From assembly GCA_947089585.1 (NCBI GenBank), contig CAMULB010000008.1, positions 1-36,125 of the forward strand: a DNA stretch of 36,125 nucleotides, written 5' to 3'. Shown here piece after piece: positions 23,918-32,866 of this stretch (positions are counted from its first letter, which is position 1; each line of letters begins with the position of its first letter). A program made the translations under genes and the position numbers. Origin of the DNA: an uncultured Lachnospiraceae bacterium (GTDB taxonomy: Bacteria; Bacillota; Clostridia; Lachnospirales; Lachnospiraceae). The notes below the pieces were generated by a model. It was not told where the DNA came from, ran no database searches, and was given only the letters and a program-made list of their open reading frames with translations.

Positions 23918-24937
23918 ATGGAGGAGACAGTCATTGTAGCAGTGGATGCCATGGGCGGCGATCATGCTCCGGGGGAGCTTGTGAAGGGAGCTGTGGATGC
24001 TGTTACGGGACGGACGGGGATTGAAGTGATTCTGGTGGGACAGGAAGAAGTGATCCGGAATGAATTGACGAAGTACAGCTATCCCCGTGAACGAATTTCC
24101 ATCACAGACGCGCCGGAGGTCATTGAGACGGCGGAGCCGCCGGTTATGGCAATTCGCAAGAAGAAGAAATCGTCGATCGTGACGGGCATGAATCTGGTGA
24201 AGCAGCAAAAAGCCGATGCCTTTGTGTCGGCCGGAAGCTCTGGAGCGATTCTGGTAGGAGGACAAGTAATCGTAGGTAGAATTAAAGGTGTGGAGCGTCC
24301 GCCCTTAGCGCCGCTGATTCCCACAGAGAAGGGCGTGGCCCTTCTGATTGACTGCGGGGCCAATGTGGATGCAAGACCCTCACATTTGATTCAGTTTGCC
24401 AAGATGGGTTCGATCTATATGGAGAATGTGATCGGTGTGAAGAAGCCCAGAGTGGCCATTGTCAACATTGGGGCCGAGGAAGAGAAGGGAAATGCGTTGG
24501 TGAAAGAGACGTTTCCGTTATTGAAGAATTGTCCCGACATTCATTTTATCGGAAGCATAGAGGCCAGAGAGATTCCGCATGGCGGGGCAGACGTAATTGT
24601 CTGCGAGGCTTTTGTCGGCAATGTGATCCTCAAGCTCTACGAAGGAGTCGGGGCCACGATGATTCAGATGGTCAAGCAAGGCATGATGGGATCGCTTTGC
24701 AGTAAGCTGGGGGCCCTTTTGGTCAAGCCGGCGTTAAAGCAGACGCTGTCCGTGTTTGATGCCACACAGTATGGCGGTGCGCCCCTTCTGGGGCTTAATG
24801 GGCTTGTGGTCAAGAGCCATGGCAGCGCCAAGGCGCAAGAGATTACCAACTCTATTTTTCAGTGTGCTGCGTTCAAAGAACAGAGAATAAACGAAAAAAT
24901 CAAACAAAACATCGGAACCTCTTCCGAGGAAGAGTAG
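23918..24937 (+). CDS. plsX: Phosphate acyltransferase PlsX
   Basis: The 339-residue protein carries the PlsX blocks AVDAMGGDHAPGELVKGAVDAV at the N terminus, SAGSSGAILVGG, RPPLAPLIPT, LLIDCGANVDARPSHLIQFAKMGSIYM, the NIGAEEEKGN loop, and DVIVCEAFVGNVILKLYEGVG. It makes acyl phosphate from acyl-ACP for PlsY in phosphatidic acid synthesis, as a peripheral membrane enzyme. An AGGAGG site is 7 bases before the ATG; a second site and an out-of-frame ATG lie just upstream at 23902. acpP follows 12 bases after the stop. rpmF and the yceD homologue, which usually precede plsX, are not present. Confidence 0.96.
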   Translation: MEETVIVAVDAMGGDHAPGELVKGAVDAVTGRTGIEVILVGQEEVIRNELTKYSYPRERISITDAPEVIETAEPPVMAIRKKKKSSIVTGMNLVKQQKADAFVSAGSSGAILVGGQVIVGRIKGVERPPLAPLIPTEKGVALLIDCGANVDARPSHLIQFAKMGSIYMENVIGVKKPRVAIVNIGAEEEKGNALVKETFPLLKNCPDIHFIGSIEAREIPHGGADVIVCEAFVGNVILKLYEGVGATMIQMVKQGMMGSLCSKLGALLVKPALKQTLSVFDATQYGGAPLLGLNGLVVKSHGSAKAQEITNSIFQCAAFKEQRINEKIKQNIGTSSEEE

Positions 24938-24949
24938 AAAGGGAGAACA

Positions 24950-25180
24950 ATGGAATTTGAAAAGCTGAAAAAAATAATTGCGGAAGTATTGAATGTGGAC
25001 GAAGAAGAAATCACCATGGATACGACCTTCGTTGATGATCTGGGTGCGGATTCTCTGGATATTTTCCAGATCATTATGGGCTTGGAGGAAGAATTTGACG
25101 TAGAGATCGCCAACGAAGAGGCGGAGAAAATTGTCACGGTGGGCGACGCCGTAGAACAGATTAAGAATGCGCTGAATTAA
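24950..25180 (+). CDS. acpP: Acyl carrier protein
   Basis: The 76-residue acidic protein contains [14 protein letters not shown] with the phosphopantetheine attachment Ser35, and the four-helix ACP pattern ending [11 protein letters not shown]. It carries growing acyl chains as thioesters and supplies acyl groups to PlsX, encoded just upstream. AAGGGAG precedes the ATG by 7 bases. DIFQ replaces the commoner DTVE after the DSL motif, which is seen in clostridial ACPs. Confidence 0.97.
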   Translation: MEFEKLKKIIAEVLNVDEEEITMDTTFVDDLGADSLDIFQIIMGLEEEFDVEIANEEAEKIVTVGDAVEQIKNALN

Positions 25181-25195
25181 GCCTTATACATCAAG

Positions 25196-25245
25196 AAAAA
25201 GGGTGTCAGGAGGAGTGCGGATGTGATTCTCCCGGCAGCCTTTTT
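25196..25245 (+). other. Hairpin between acpP and rnc
   Basis: AAAAAGG (25196-25202) pairs with CCTTTTT (25239-25245); GTG/CAG-like and GGAG/CTCC pairs continue inside with mismatches. The 3' arm ends in a T run, so it can act as a weak terminator. Because rnc encodes the double-strand-specific RNase III, this hairpin could also be its own substrate, as known for E. coli rnc; that is an inference. Confidence 0.45.
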
Positions 25246-25324
25246 CCATGTCAGTTTGAGCTAAGTGCAGATCGTTTTGAGATTTGAGAACCATAAGCAG
25301 ATGGTAGTAGAAAGGAAGAATGCG

Positions 25325-26017
25325 ATGATACAGGAGGAAGAGTTTGAACAGAGGATCGGTTATCGGTTCCGCGACCGGAATCTGCTGCGTCAGGCGCTGA
25401 CACACAGCTCCTATGCCAATGAACGCCATAAAAGCAGGCTTGCCAACAACGAACGGCTGGAATTTTTGGGAGATGCGGTGCTGGAGCTGACAGCCAGTGA
25501 GTTTTTGTACAAAAAATATCCCAAATATCCAGAGGGAGAATTGACGAGGCTTCGCGCCAGCATGGTGTGCGAGCCGACGCTGGCCTTTTGTACCAGAGAA
25601 CTCTCACTGGGGCGCTATTTGCTGCTGGGTAAAGGGGAAGATCAGACGGGGGGACGCCAACGGGATTCCGTGCTGTCCGATGCATTGGAGGCCGTGATCG
25701 GAGCCATTTATCTGGATGGTGGTTTTGCTAGTGCAAAAGAGTTTATTGATCGTCATGTGTTGAATGATATCGAGCATAAGCAGCTCTTTTTTGATAGCAA
25801 GACTATCCTGCAGGAGGTTGTGCAGGGAAAACACGAGGGAGAGGTCTCATATGAGCTTTTAAAGGAATCCGGGCCGGATCACGACAAGAAATATCTGGTC
25901 GAGGTACTGGTAGGCGAGCGGCGTCTGGGGCGCGGCGAGGGCAGGACAAAGAAGGGGGCGGAGCAGGAGGCGGCCTATCAGGCGCTGCTGAAACTAAAGC
26001 CAGAGGAAACGCAATGA
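25325..26017 (+). CDS. rnc: Ribonuclease III
   Basis: ATG at 25325 is chosen because AAAGGAAG lies 7 bases upstream and the protein then starts MIQEEEFEQRIGYRF like other RNase IIIs; the frame is open further upstream to 25265. The 230-residue product has the RNase III signature NERLEFLGDAVLE (42-54, metal ligands Glu46 and Asp50), DALEAVIGAIYLDGG with a second acidic set, and a C-terminal double-stranded-RNA-binding domain (about 160-228, KKGAEQEAAYQALLKL). It cleaves double-stranded RNA in rRNA and mRNA processing. It lies between acpP and smc, the common clostridial order. Confidence 0.96.
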   Translation: MIQEEEFEQRIGYRFRDRNLLRQALTHSSYANERHKSRLANNERLEFLGDAVLELTASEFLYKKYPKYPEGELTRLRASMVCEPTLAFCTRELSLGRYLLLGKGEDQTGGRQRDSVLSDALEAVIGAIYLDGGFASAKEFIDRHVLNDIEHKQLFFDSKTILQEVVQGKHEGEVSYELLKESGPDHDKKYLVEVLVGERRLGRGEGRTKKGAEQEAAYQALLKLKPEETQ

Positions 26018-26084
26018 AGCAGGTTGCCGGAGCAGGCGGGATGCGGCGGAGCAGCCGGATTCCACTAGACAGTGGGAGGAAGGA

Positions 26085-29000
26085 ATGTATTTAAAAAGTA
26101 TCGAGGTACAGGGTTTTAAATCCTTCGCCAACAAGATTCTCTTTGAATTTCATAATGGGATCACCGGCATTGTGGGGCCAAACGGCAGCGGCAAAAGCAA
26201 CGTGGCTGACGCGGTGCGCTGGGTATTGGGTGAACAGCGTGCCAAGCAGCTGCGTGGGGCCAGTATGCAGGATGTAATTTTTTCGGGAACCGAGAATCGT
26301 AAGCCGCTAAGCTACGCTTATGTGGCGATCACACTGGATAACGGCGACCATCAGTTGAACCTGGATTACGAAGAGGTGACGGTGGCCCGGCGCGTGTACC
26401 GTTCCGGGGAAAGCGAATATTTGCTCAACGGGACTCCCTGTCGCTTGAAGGACGTCAACGAGCTGTTCTATGATACGGGAATCGGAAAAGAGGGGTACTC
26501 CATCATCGGCCAGGGGCAAATCGAGCGTATCTTAAGCGGCAAGCCGGAAGAACGCCGGGAGCTGTTTGACGAAGCGGCGGGAATTGTCAAATACAAGCGG
26601 CGCAAGGCAGCGGCACAGAAGAAGCTGGAAAACGAGCGGCAGAACCTGGTGCGGGTCAATGATATTTTAGCTGAGCTGGAAAAGCAGCTGGGCCCTCTGG
26701 AGCGTCAGTCCCAGAAGGCACGGATCTATCTCAAAAAAAAGGAAGAGCAGAAAACCCTTGACGTCAACCTTTTCTTGCTGGAGGTGCAGCAAATGCGTCA
26801 AAACCAGCAGGAGCTGGAGGAAAAAATTGCGCTTGCCACAGGAGAGTATGAGCAGTCCCAGCGGGCGTTTGACGCGATTAAAGCGGAATATGAACTAACA
26901 GAGCAGGAGCTGGGCCGGTTAGAGGAGTCCATGGAAAAGGCCAGAGAACAGCTGGCAGACAGCAGTCTCAAGAGAGGGCAGCTGGAGGGCGAGGTCAATG
27001 TTTTAAAAGAGCAGATTCGCGGGGCGAAGCAGAGTGAGGAGCATTTTTCCGGCCGCAGAGAGACGGTGCAAAAGCAGCAGGAGGAGCGGCTTAAGGGCTT
27101 AAGCGAGTATCAGGCGCAGGCCAAAGAGCTGGCTGAAAGGCTGGACGAGGTTGCAAAGCGGCGCGACGAGGTGACGAATCGTTTCAACCAGATTCAAACG
27201 GCAGTGGCGCAATGCCAGCAGAGCATGGAACAGGGCAAAAATGAAGTCATTGAGCTGCTCAATGACAAGGCTTCGACCAAGGCTCAGCTGCAGCGATACG
27301 ACACGATGCTCGAACAGGCCAATATTCGCCGGGGAGAGCTCAACAAGCGTCTGGTAGAACGCAAAAGCGAGGAGGAAGCGTTGGCGGCCGCTGTTTTTAC
27401 GGCAGAGGAGCATTTGCGGGAGATTTGCGAACACATTGACCGGCTGGAGGAATCCGGTCGTGAGCTGGATGTACAAGAGCAGGATTGGCGCAGGAAGCAG
27501 TCGGAGGCTGAACGCAGTCTGGAGGAGGCGACACGAAATTTTCACCGGGAACAGTCCAGACTGGAGTCGATGAAAAATATTGCCGAACGTTACGACGGCT
27601 ATGGAAACAGCATCCGCCGGGTCATGGAATGCCAGACCCGCACGCCGGGGATTCTCGGCGTGGTGGCAGATCTGATCGAGGTAAAAAAAGAATACGAGAC
27701 AGCGATTGAGACAGCGCTGGGCGGCAGTATCCAGAATATTGTCACCAGAGACGAGGATACGGCCAAGGCGATGATTGCATATCTCAAACAGAACCGTTTT
27801 GGGCGGGCGACCTTTCTGCCCTTGACCAGCGTCGGAAGGAAGCCGCCTCAGATCAATCGGCAGCCGCTGAACGAGTCAGGCGTGATTGGACTGGCCAATA
27901 CGCTGGTGCACACCAAGCCGGAATACGAGGGGCTGTGTACCTATCTGCTGGGCCGTACCTATGTGGTGGATCACATTGATCATGCGGTAGCGTTGGCGCG
28001 GAAGTATCAGTATTCGCTGCGCATTGTGACGCTGGAGGGCGAGTCCTTAAGTCCTGGCGGCTCGATGACCGGCGGCGCGTTTAAAAACAGCAGCAATCTG
28101 CTGGGCCGCAGGCGGGAAATTGACGCCTTGGGGCGGCAGGTGCAGGAATGGGAAAGCGCAATCAAGAAACAGCAGCATGAGATCAGCGAGATTCAGACTG
28201 CGCGTGCGCGTTTAAAAGAAGAACAAACCAAGACTGGTGAACAGCTGCAGTCTCTGCGCATCGAGCAGAATACCGCCGAACTGAACGTGCAGCATGCTCG
28301 TGAACAGAAGCGGGAAAATGATCAAAGCTTTGCCGGCTTGAACGAGGAACGGCAGGCATTGGAGCAGCAGGTCGAGGAAATCCGGGCCGGCCGTCAGGAA
28401 GTTGAGGAAAAAATCGAACAGGCTCAGCAACGGGAAAAGGAAATCGAGTGGGAGAACAACCATTACCAGGAGGTTCTGGAAAAACAGACGGCGCTTATGG
28501 AGCAAATGCAGACGGAGATTTCCGGTGTTCAGTTAGAAGAGGCCAACCTTGCGCAGCAGACCGGATTTGCAAACGAAAATCTCCGTCGTCTGGAGCGGGA
28601 AGCGTCTGAGCTTTTGGAAGAGCTAAAACAGATTGATCAGGAAGCGGCTCAGTCACGGGCGGGCATTGCGCATAAGCAGCAGGAGCTGAAGCAGTTGGAA
28701 GAAATGATTGACCATTCCGGCAGGGAAGGAACGCTTTTGCAGGAGCAGGTCAAAGAGCTGCAGGGCCAAAAGGAAACACTGTCTCTGCGGCACAAGGGAT
28801 TTTTCCAAAAGCGGGAGGAGCTTTCCGGGCGCATCGGCAATCTGGATAAAGAGCTGTTCCGTTTAAAGAGCCAGAAGGAGAAGCTGTCTGAGGGAGTGGA
28901 GAGTCACAACCGCTACATGTGGGAAGAATACGAGCTGACGTATCACAACGCCCTGAAGCTTCGGAATGAGGAGTATGAGGATCTTTCGCAGCTGAAAAAA

Positions 29001-29645
29001 TGGATTGCTGCCATCCGCGAGGAGCTGCGTTCCTTGGGAGACGTCAATGTCAATGCGATTGAGGATTATCAGAGTGTTTCCGAGCGTTATCAGTTTATGA
29101 AGGAGCAGCATGATGATCTGGTGACGGCCGAAGAAACGCTTCTTCAGATCATCGAGGATCTGGATACCGGAATGCGAAAGCAGTTTCTGGAAAAATTTGC
29201 CCAGATCCGGCAGGAGTTCGACCGGGCCTTTAAAGAGCTGTTCGGCGGCGGAAAAGGTACGCTGGAGCTGGTGGAGGATGAAGATATTCTCGAATGCGGC
29301 ATTCGGATCATCGCACAGCCGCCGGGGAAAAAGCTGCAGAATATGATGCAGCTCTCCGGCGGGGAGAAAGCGCTGACGGCGATTTCACTGCTGTTTGCGA
29401 TTCAGAATCTGAAGCCCTCGCCGTTTTGTCTCTTAGATGAGATTGAGGCGGCTTTGGATGATTCCAATGTAGGGCGTTTTGCACAGTATCTTCACCGATT
29501 GACGAAGAACACGCAGTTTATTGTGATCACGCACCGAAGAGGGACGATGGCGGCTGCAGACCGTCTCTATGGGATTACGATGCAGGAAAAGGGCGTGTCG
29601 ACGCTGGTATCGGTCAATCTGATTGAGGAGGCGTTGGAGGAGTGA
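26085..29645 (+). CDS. smc: Chromosome segregation ATPase SMC
   Basis: The 1186-residue length is typical. Walker [10 protein letters not shown] is at 31-39. A coiled coil rich in Gln and Glu runs from about 165 to 500. The hinge is near 510-680 ([24 protein letters not shown] and a late [13 protein letters not shown]). A second coiled coil follows to about 1010. The C-terminal head has [40 protein letters not shown] with the ABC signature, Walker B and the catalytic Glu. SMC dimers with ScpA and ScpB extrude and organise DNA. GGGAGGAAGG precedes the ATG. No frameshift was noted over the full length. Confidence 0.97.
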   Translation: MYLKSIEVQGFKSFANKILFEFHNGITGIVGPNGSGKSNVADAVRWVLGEQRAKQLRGASMQDVIFSGTENRKPLSYAYVAITLDNGDHQLNLDYEEVTVARRVYRSGESEYLLNGTPCRLKDVNELFYDTGIGKEGYSIIGQGQIERILSGKPEERRELFDEAAGIVKYKRRKAAAQKKLENERQNLVRVNDILAELEKQLGPLERQSQKARIYLKKKEEQKTLDVNLFLLEVQQMRQNQQELEEKIALATGEYEQSQRAFDAIKAEYELTEQELGRLEESMEKAREQLADSSLKRGQLEGEVNVLKEQIRGAKQSEEHFSGRRETVQKQQEERLKGLSEYQAQAKELAERLDEVAKRRDEVTNRFNQIQTAVAQCQQSMEQGKNEVIELLNDKASTKAQLQRYDTMLEQANIRRGELNKRLVERKSEEEALAAAVFTAEEHLREICEHIDRLEESGRELDVQEQDWRRKQSEAERSLEEATRNFHREQSRLESMKNIAERYDGYGNSIRRVMECQTRTPGILGVVADLIEVKKEYETAIETALGGSIQNIVTRDEDTAKAMIAYLKQNRFGRATFLPLTSVGRKPPQINRQPLNESGVIGLANTLVHTKPEYEGLCTYLLGRTYVVDHIDHAVALARKYQYSLRIVTLEGESLSPGGSMTGGAFKNSSNLLGRRREIDALGRQVQEWESAIKKQQHEISEIQTARARLKEEQTKTGEQLQSLRIEQNTAELNVQHAREQKRENDQSFAGLNEERQALEQQVEEIRAGRQEVEEKIEQAQQREKEIEWENNHYQEVLEKQTALMEQMQTEISGVQLEEANLAQQTGFANENLRRLEREASELLEELKQIDQEAAQSRAGIAHKQQELKQLEEMIDHSGREGTLLQEQVKELQGQKETLSLRHKGFFQKREELSGRIGNLDKELFRLKSQKEKLSEGVESHNRYMWEEYELTYHNALKLRNEEYEDLSQLKKWIAAIREELRSLGDVNVNAIEDYQSVSERYQFMKEQHDDLVTAEETLLQIIEDLDTGMRKQFLEKFAQIRQEFDRAFKELFGGGKGTLELVEDEDILECGIRIIAQPPGKKLQNMMQLSGGEKALTAISLLFAIQNLKPSPFCLLDEIEAALDDSNVGRFAQYLHRLTKNTQFIVITHRRGTMAAADRLYGITMQEKGVSTLVSVNLIEEALEE

Positions 29646-29688
29646 CGCAAAGTGCAGGGGAAACGCAAAAGGAGTGACGCGAAATGCA
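29639..29688 (+). repeat. Two copies of an 18-base motif spanning the smc stop codon
   Basis: GGAGTGACGCAAAGTGCA at 29639 recurs at 29671 as GGAGTGACGCGAAATGCA. The first copy holds the smc stop. A similar AAGTGCAAAAGG fragment lies further on, at about 29713. It looks like degenerate local duplication. The stretch up to 29791 shows no gene. Confidence 0.55.
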
Positions 29689-29791
29689 AAGGAGGCGCCC
29701 CAGGGGAGCGGCTAAGTGCAAAAGGGAAGTCGAAAATGGCTCCGGGCGCGGCGGCAGGTTTTTGGCGAAACATGAGAAAGGAAGTGAAGCG

Positions 29792-30742
29792 ATGGGAGAG
29801 ACGAAGGAGAAAAAGGGCTTTTTCAGGCGGCTGGTAGAAGGGCTGTCTAAGACCAGAGACAATATTGTTTCCGGTATTGATGCGATTTTCAGCGGTTTTT
29901 CCAGTATTGATGAGGAGTTTTATGAGGAAATTGAAGAAATTCTCATCATGGGCGATCTGGGGGTCAATGCGACTCAGGCAATTCTGGAAAATTTAAAAAA
30001 GAAGGTAAAGGAGGAAAAAATCAAGGAGCCGGCGGCCTGCAAGGAGCTTTTAATCCGCAGCATCAAGGAGCAGATGGATGTGGGCGAGACGGCATACCGC
30101 TTTGAAAATGAGACGTCTGTGGTGTTGGTGATCGGCGTCAACGGCGTGGGCAAGACGACCTCCGTAGGCAAGCTGGCCGGCAAGCTGAAGGCACAGGGCA
30201 AAAAGGTAGTGCTGGCGGCGGCGGATACGTTCCGGGCGGCAGCCGGCGAGCAGCTGGGCGAGTGGGCCCACCGCGCCGGCGTCGATTTGATCGGCGGCCA
30301 GGAAGGGGCAGATCCGGCGGCGGTGATTTACGATGCCGTGGCCGCTGCCAAAGCCCGCAAAGCCGATGTGCTGCTCTGCGATACGGCCGGGCGGCTCCAC
30401 AACAAGAAAAATTTGATGGAGGAGCTAAAAAAGATCAACCGCATTCTGGAAAAAGAATTTCCCCAGGCATTTCGTGAGACACTTGTGGTCTTAGATGGGA
30501 CGACCGGTCAGAATGCGCTGGCCCAGGCGCGGGAGTTTTCGCAGGTGGCGGAGATTACCGGCATTATTTTAACCAAGCTGGACGGAACCGCAAAGGGGGG
30601 CATTGCGGTTGCAATCCAGTCGGAATTGGGGATTCCGGTCAAATACATCGGGGTAGGGGAAAGCATTGACGACTTGCAGAAATTTGATTCCCAGGAATTC
30701 GTAAACGCCCTCTTTAATGTGCAGCAGGAAGGAGAAGATTGA
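29792..30742 (+). CDS. ftsY: Signal recognition particle receptor FtsY
   Basis: ATG at 29792 is chosen because AAAGGAAG lies about 7 bases upstream; the open frame extends back to 29684 over basic, repeat-derived residues that do not resemble FtsY. The 316-residue product has a short charged N terminus (MGETKEKKGFFRRLVEGLSKTRDN), the N domain, and the G domain with GVNGVGKTT (115-123), AADTFRAAAGEQL, DTAGR (197-201) and TKLDGTAKGG (261-270). It binds GTP and receives ribosome-SRP complexes at the membrane. The acidic A domain of E. coli FtsY is absent, as usual in Firmicutes. Confidence 0.96.
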   Translation: MGETKEKKGFFRRLVEGLSKTRDNIVSGIDAIFSGFSSIDEEFYEEIEEILIMGDLGVNATQAILENLKKKVKEEKIKEPAACKELLIRSIKEQMDVGETAYRFENETSVVLVIGVNGVGKTTSVGKLAGKLKAQGKKVVLAAADTFRAAAGEQLGEWAHRAGVDLIGGQEGADPAAVIYDAVAAAKARKADVLLCDTAGRLHNKKNLMEELKKINRILEKEFPQAFRETLVVLDGTTGQNALAQAREFSQVAEITGIILTKLDGTAKGGIAVAIQSELGIPVKYIGVGESIDDLQKFDSQEFVNALFNVQQEGED

Positions 30743-30743
30743 G

Positions 30744-31952
30744 ATGACGTTGGATAAGTTTGAGGAAGCCAGTGAGGTAGTAAAAAAAGTAACTTCGGAG
30801 ACGAAGCTGGTCTACAGTGAGTATTTTAGCCGCCAGACCGGCAATAAGATTTATCTCAAGCCGGAAAATATGCAGTATACCGGCGCTTACAAGGTACGCG
30901 GCGCATACTATAAGATCAGTACCTTGTCCGAGGAGGAGCGCAAAAAAGGGCTGATCACCGCATCGGCCGGCAATCATGCGCAAGGCGTGGCCTATGCGGC
31001 TCAACAGTATGGGGCAAAGGCGACGATCGTGATGCCGACCTCTACACCGCTGATCAAGGTCAACCGTACCAAAAGCTATGGCGCGCATGTCGTGCTGCAC
31101 GGGGATGTGTACGACGAAGCCTGCCAGAAGGCGTATGAGCTGGCGGAAAAGAACGGCTATACCTTTATTCACCCGTTTGACGATCTCGATGTGGCGACGG
31201 GGCAGGGAACGGTGGCAATGGAGATTTTTAAGGATTTGCCGCTGGTTGAATATATCCTTGTGCCGGTGGGCGGCGGCGGATTGGTGACGGGTGTCTCCAC
31301 TCTGGCCAAGCTGTTGAATCCGAAGATTAAGGTCATCGGTGTAGAGCCGTCCGGGGCGACTTGTATGAAAGCTTCCCTGGAGGCCGGAAAAGTAGTTACG
31401 CTGCCCAATGTAAGTACGATCGCGGACGGCACGGCGGTAAAGACACCGGGCGAGAAAATTTTTCCCTATGTGCAGAAGAATTTGGACGAGATCATTTCCG
31501 TTGAGGATGACGAGCTGATCGTAACGTTTCTTGATATGGTGGAAAATCATAAAATGGTCGTGGAGAATTCCGGTTTGCTGACCGTGGCGGCGCTGCGCCA
31601 CCTCAAGGTAAAGGGCAAGCGGATTGTGTCTATTTTGAGCGGCGGCAATATGGACGTAATCACCATGTCCTCAGTCGTGCAGCAGGGCTTGATTTTCCGC
31701 AACCGGATTTTCACGGTATCGGTGCTGCTGCCGGATAAGCCAGGCGAGCTCTGCAAAATTACGGGGATTATCGCCAAGGAGCAGGGCAATGTAATCAAGC
31801 TGGATCACAACCAGTTTATCAATACCAACCGCAGTTCGGCGGTGGAGCTGCGCATTACGCTGGAAGCGTTCGGACTGGAGCATAAGGAACAGATCATTCA
31901 CGTGCTCGATCAGGCCGGATACCGGCCGAAGCTGGTGCAGGCGAATCTGTAA
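30744..31952 (+). CDS. ilvA: Threonine ammonia-lyase (threonine deaminase) with ACT domain
   Basis: The 402-residue protein starts at ATG 30744, one base after the ftsY stop, with AAGGAG 9 bases upstream. It is a fold-type II PLP enzyme: GAYKVRGA holds the PLP lysine (Lys50), then SAGNHAQGVAYAAQ, VPVGGGGLVTGV and SGGNMD. A C-terminal ACT-like domain begins near 320 (FTVSVLLPDKPGELCKITGIIAKEQGNV). It deaminates threonine to 2-oxobutanoate. Whether it serves isoleucine synthesis (ilvA) or threonine catabolism (tdcB-like) cannot be told from the sequence: this 400-residue form with a single ACT domain occurs in both roles. It probably shares a transcript with ftsY. Confidence 0.88.
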   Translation: MTLDKFEEASEVVKKVTSETKLVYSEYFSRQTGNKIYLKPENMQYTGAYKVRGAYYKISTLSEEERKKGLITASAGNHAQGVAYAAQQYGAKATIVMPTSTPLIKVNRTKSYGAHVVLHGDVYDEACQKAYELAEKNGYTFIHPFDDLDVATGQGTVAMEIFKDLPLVEYILVPVGGGGLVTGVSTLAKLLNPKIKVIGVEPSGATCMKASLEAGKVVTLPNVSTIADGTAVKTPGEKIFPYVQKNLDEIISVEDDELIVTFLDMVENHKMVVENSGLLTVAALRHLKVKGKRIVSILSGGNMDVITMSSVVQQGLIFRNRIFTVSVLLPDKPGELCKITGIIAKEQGNVIKLDHNQFINTNRSSAVELRITLEAFGLEHKEQIIHVLDQAGYRPKLVQANL

Positions 31953-31966
31953 AGGGAGCAGACAAG

Positions 31967-32866
31967 ATGGTAAAGGCAGAGCAAATTGTAAAGTATTTTG
32001 GCCGTTTCTGTGCATTGGATCATGTGGATCTCCATGTGCCCAAAGGAGCCGTCTATGGCCTGGTGGGGCCGAACGGGGCCGGGAAATCGACGATGATTCG
32101 TCATATTATGGGGATCTATCGTCCATTTTTGGGCCGTGTGTTGATTGATGGGGAACCGGTTTATGAGCATGAGGCTGTCAAACGGAACATCGCCTATATT
32201 CCAGATGAGCTGTTTTATTTTGCCCAAGCCAATACCATGGAGATGAAACGCTTTTACGCCGGTCTGTATCCGCAGTTTGACGAAAAGATGTTTGAGCAGC
32301 TGCGGGAGTTTTTTCCATCCATTGATACAAGACGCAGAATCAGAAAGCTGTCTAAGGGGATGCAAAAGCAGGTCTTATTCTGGCTTTCTCTTTGCTGCAA
32401 CCCGCGCCTGATGGTGCTGGATGAACCGATTGACGGCCTGGATCCGGTGATGCGCCGGCAGCTGTGGAATCTGATTTTAGAACAGGTTCGGGTGCGGGAG
32501 ATGACAGTGCTTATTTCCTCTCACAATTTGCGGGAACTGGAAGACGTTTGCGATTATGTGGGGATGATGCATCAGGGCAGACTGCTGCTGGAGCATTCGC
32601 TCTGTGAGCTGCAGCAGAACATTTCCAAGGTGCAGGTGGCATTTGCCGAAGGAACATTTCTGCCGCCAAAGGAGCTTAAGGTGCTTCATTTGTCGAATTT
32701 GGGGAGAGTTTATACGCTGATTTTGAAGGGTGATCCCAAGCAGGCAGTGGAAAAGCTGCAGAAATTAAATCCGCTGTTGGTGGATGTGCTTCCGCTGTCT
32801 CTGGAAGAAATTTTTATTTATGAACTGGGAGGGGCCGATTATGCAGTCAAAGACATCCTATTTTAG
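31967..32866 (+). CDS. ABC transporter ATP-binding protein, YtrB-like
   Basis: The 299-residue protein has Walker A GPNGAGKST (34-42), the signature LSKGMQKQV (128-136, a variant of LSGGQ found in this group), Walker B LMVLDEP (148-154), IDGLDPV and a switch histidine in SSHNLRELEDV. The overall pattern matches the YtrB/EcsA-like exporters of Firmicutes. It couples ATP hydrolysis to the membrane protein encoded next, whose start lies inside this gene. AAAGGGAG precedes the ATG. Ytr-type systems respond to cell-wall-active agents and are normally preceded by a GntR regulator; none is seen here, as ilvA lies directly upstream. Confidence 0.92.
   Translation: MVKAEQIVKYFGRFCALDHVDLHVPKGAVYGLVGPNGAGKSTMIRHIMGIYRPFLGRVLIDGEPVYEHEAVKRNIAYIPDELFYFAQANTMEMKRFYAGLYPQFDEKMFEQLREFFPSIDTRRRIRKLSKGMQKQVLFWLSLCCNPRLMVLDEPIDGLDPVMRRQLWNLILEQVRVREMTVLISSHNLRELEDVCDYVGMMHQGRLLLEHSLCELQQNISKVQVAFAEGTFLPPKELKVLHLSNLGRVYTLILKGDPKQAVEKLQKLNPLLVDVLPLSLEEIFIYELGGADYAVKDILF

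Noticed and set aside
23476..24024. Open frames on both strands through hairpin copy B and into plsX
   Set aside because: They follow from the symmetrical, GC-rich hairpin and lack ribosome-binding sites. Similar peptides from copies A and B only reflect the repeated DNA.
23902..24024. Out-of-frame ATG with a Shine-Dalgarno site just before plsX
   Set aside because: The peptide (MRRKFHGGDSH...) overlaps plsX in another frame and resembles nothing; the site next to the plsX ATG is the better one.
29684..29791. N-terminal extension of FtsY
   Set aside because: The residues derive from degenerate repeats and the ribosome-binding site fits the ATG at 29792.
30714..31601. 295-codon minus-strand frame opposite ilvA
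   Set aside because: The plus strand encodes a clear threonine ammonia-lyase over the same bases; the antisense peptide has no motifs.
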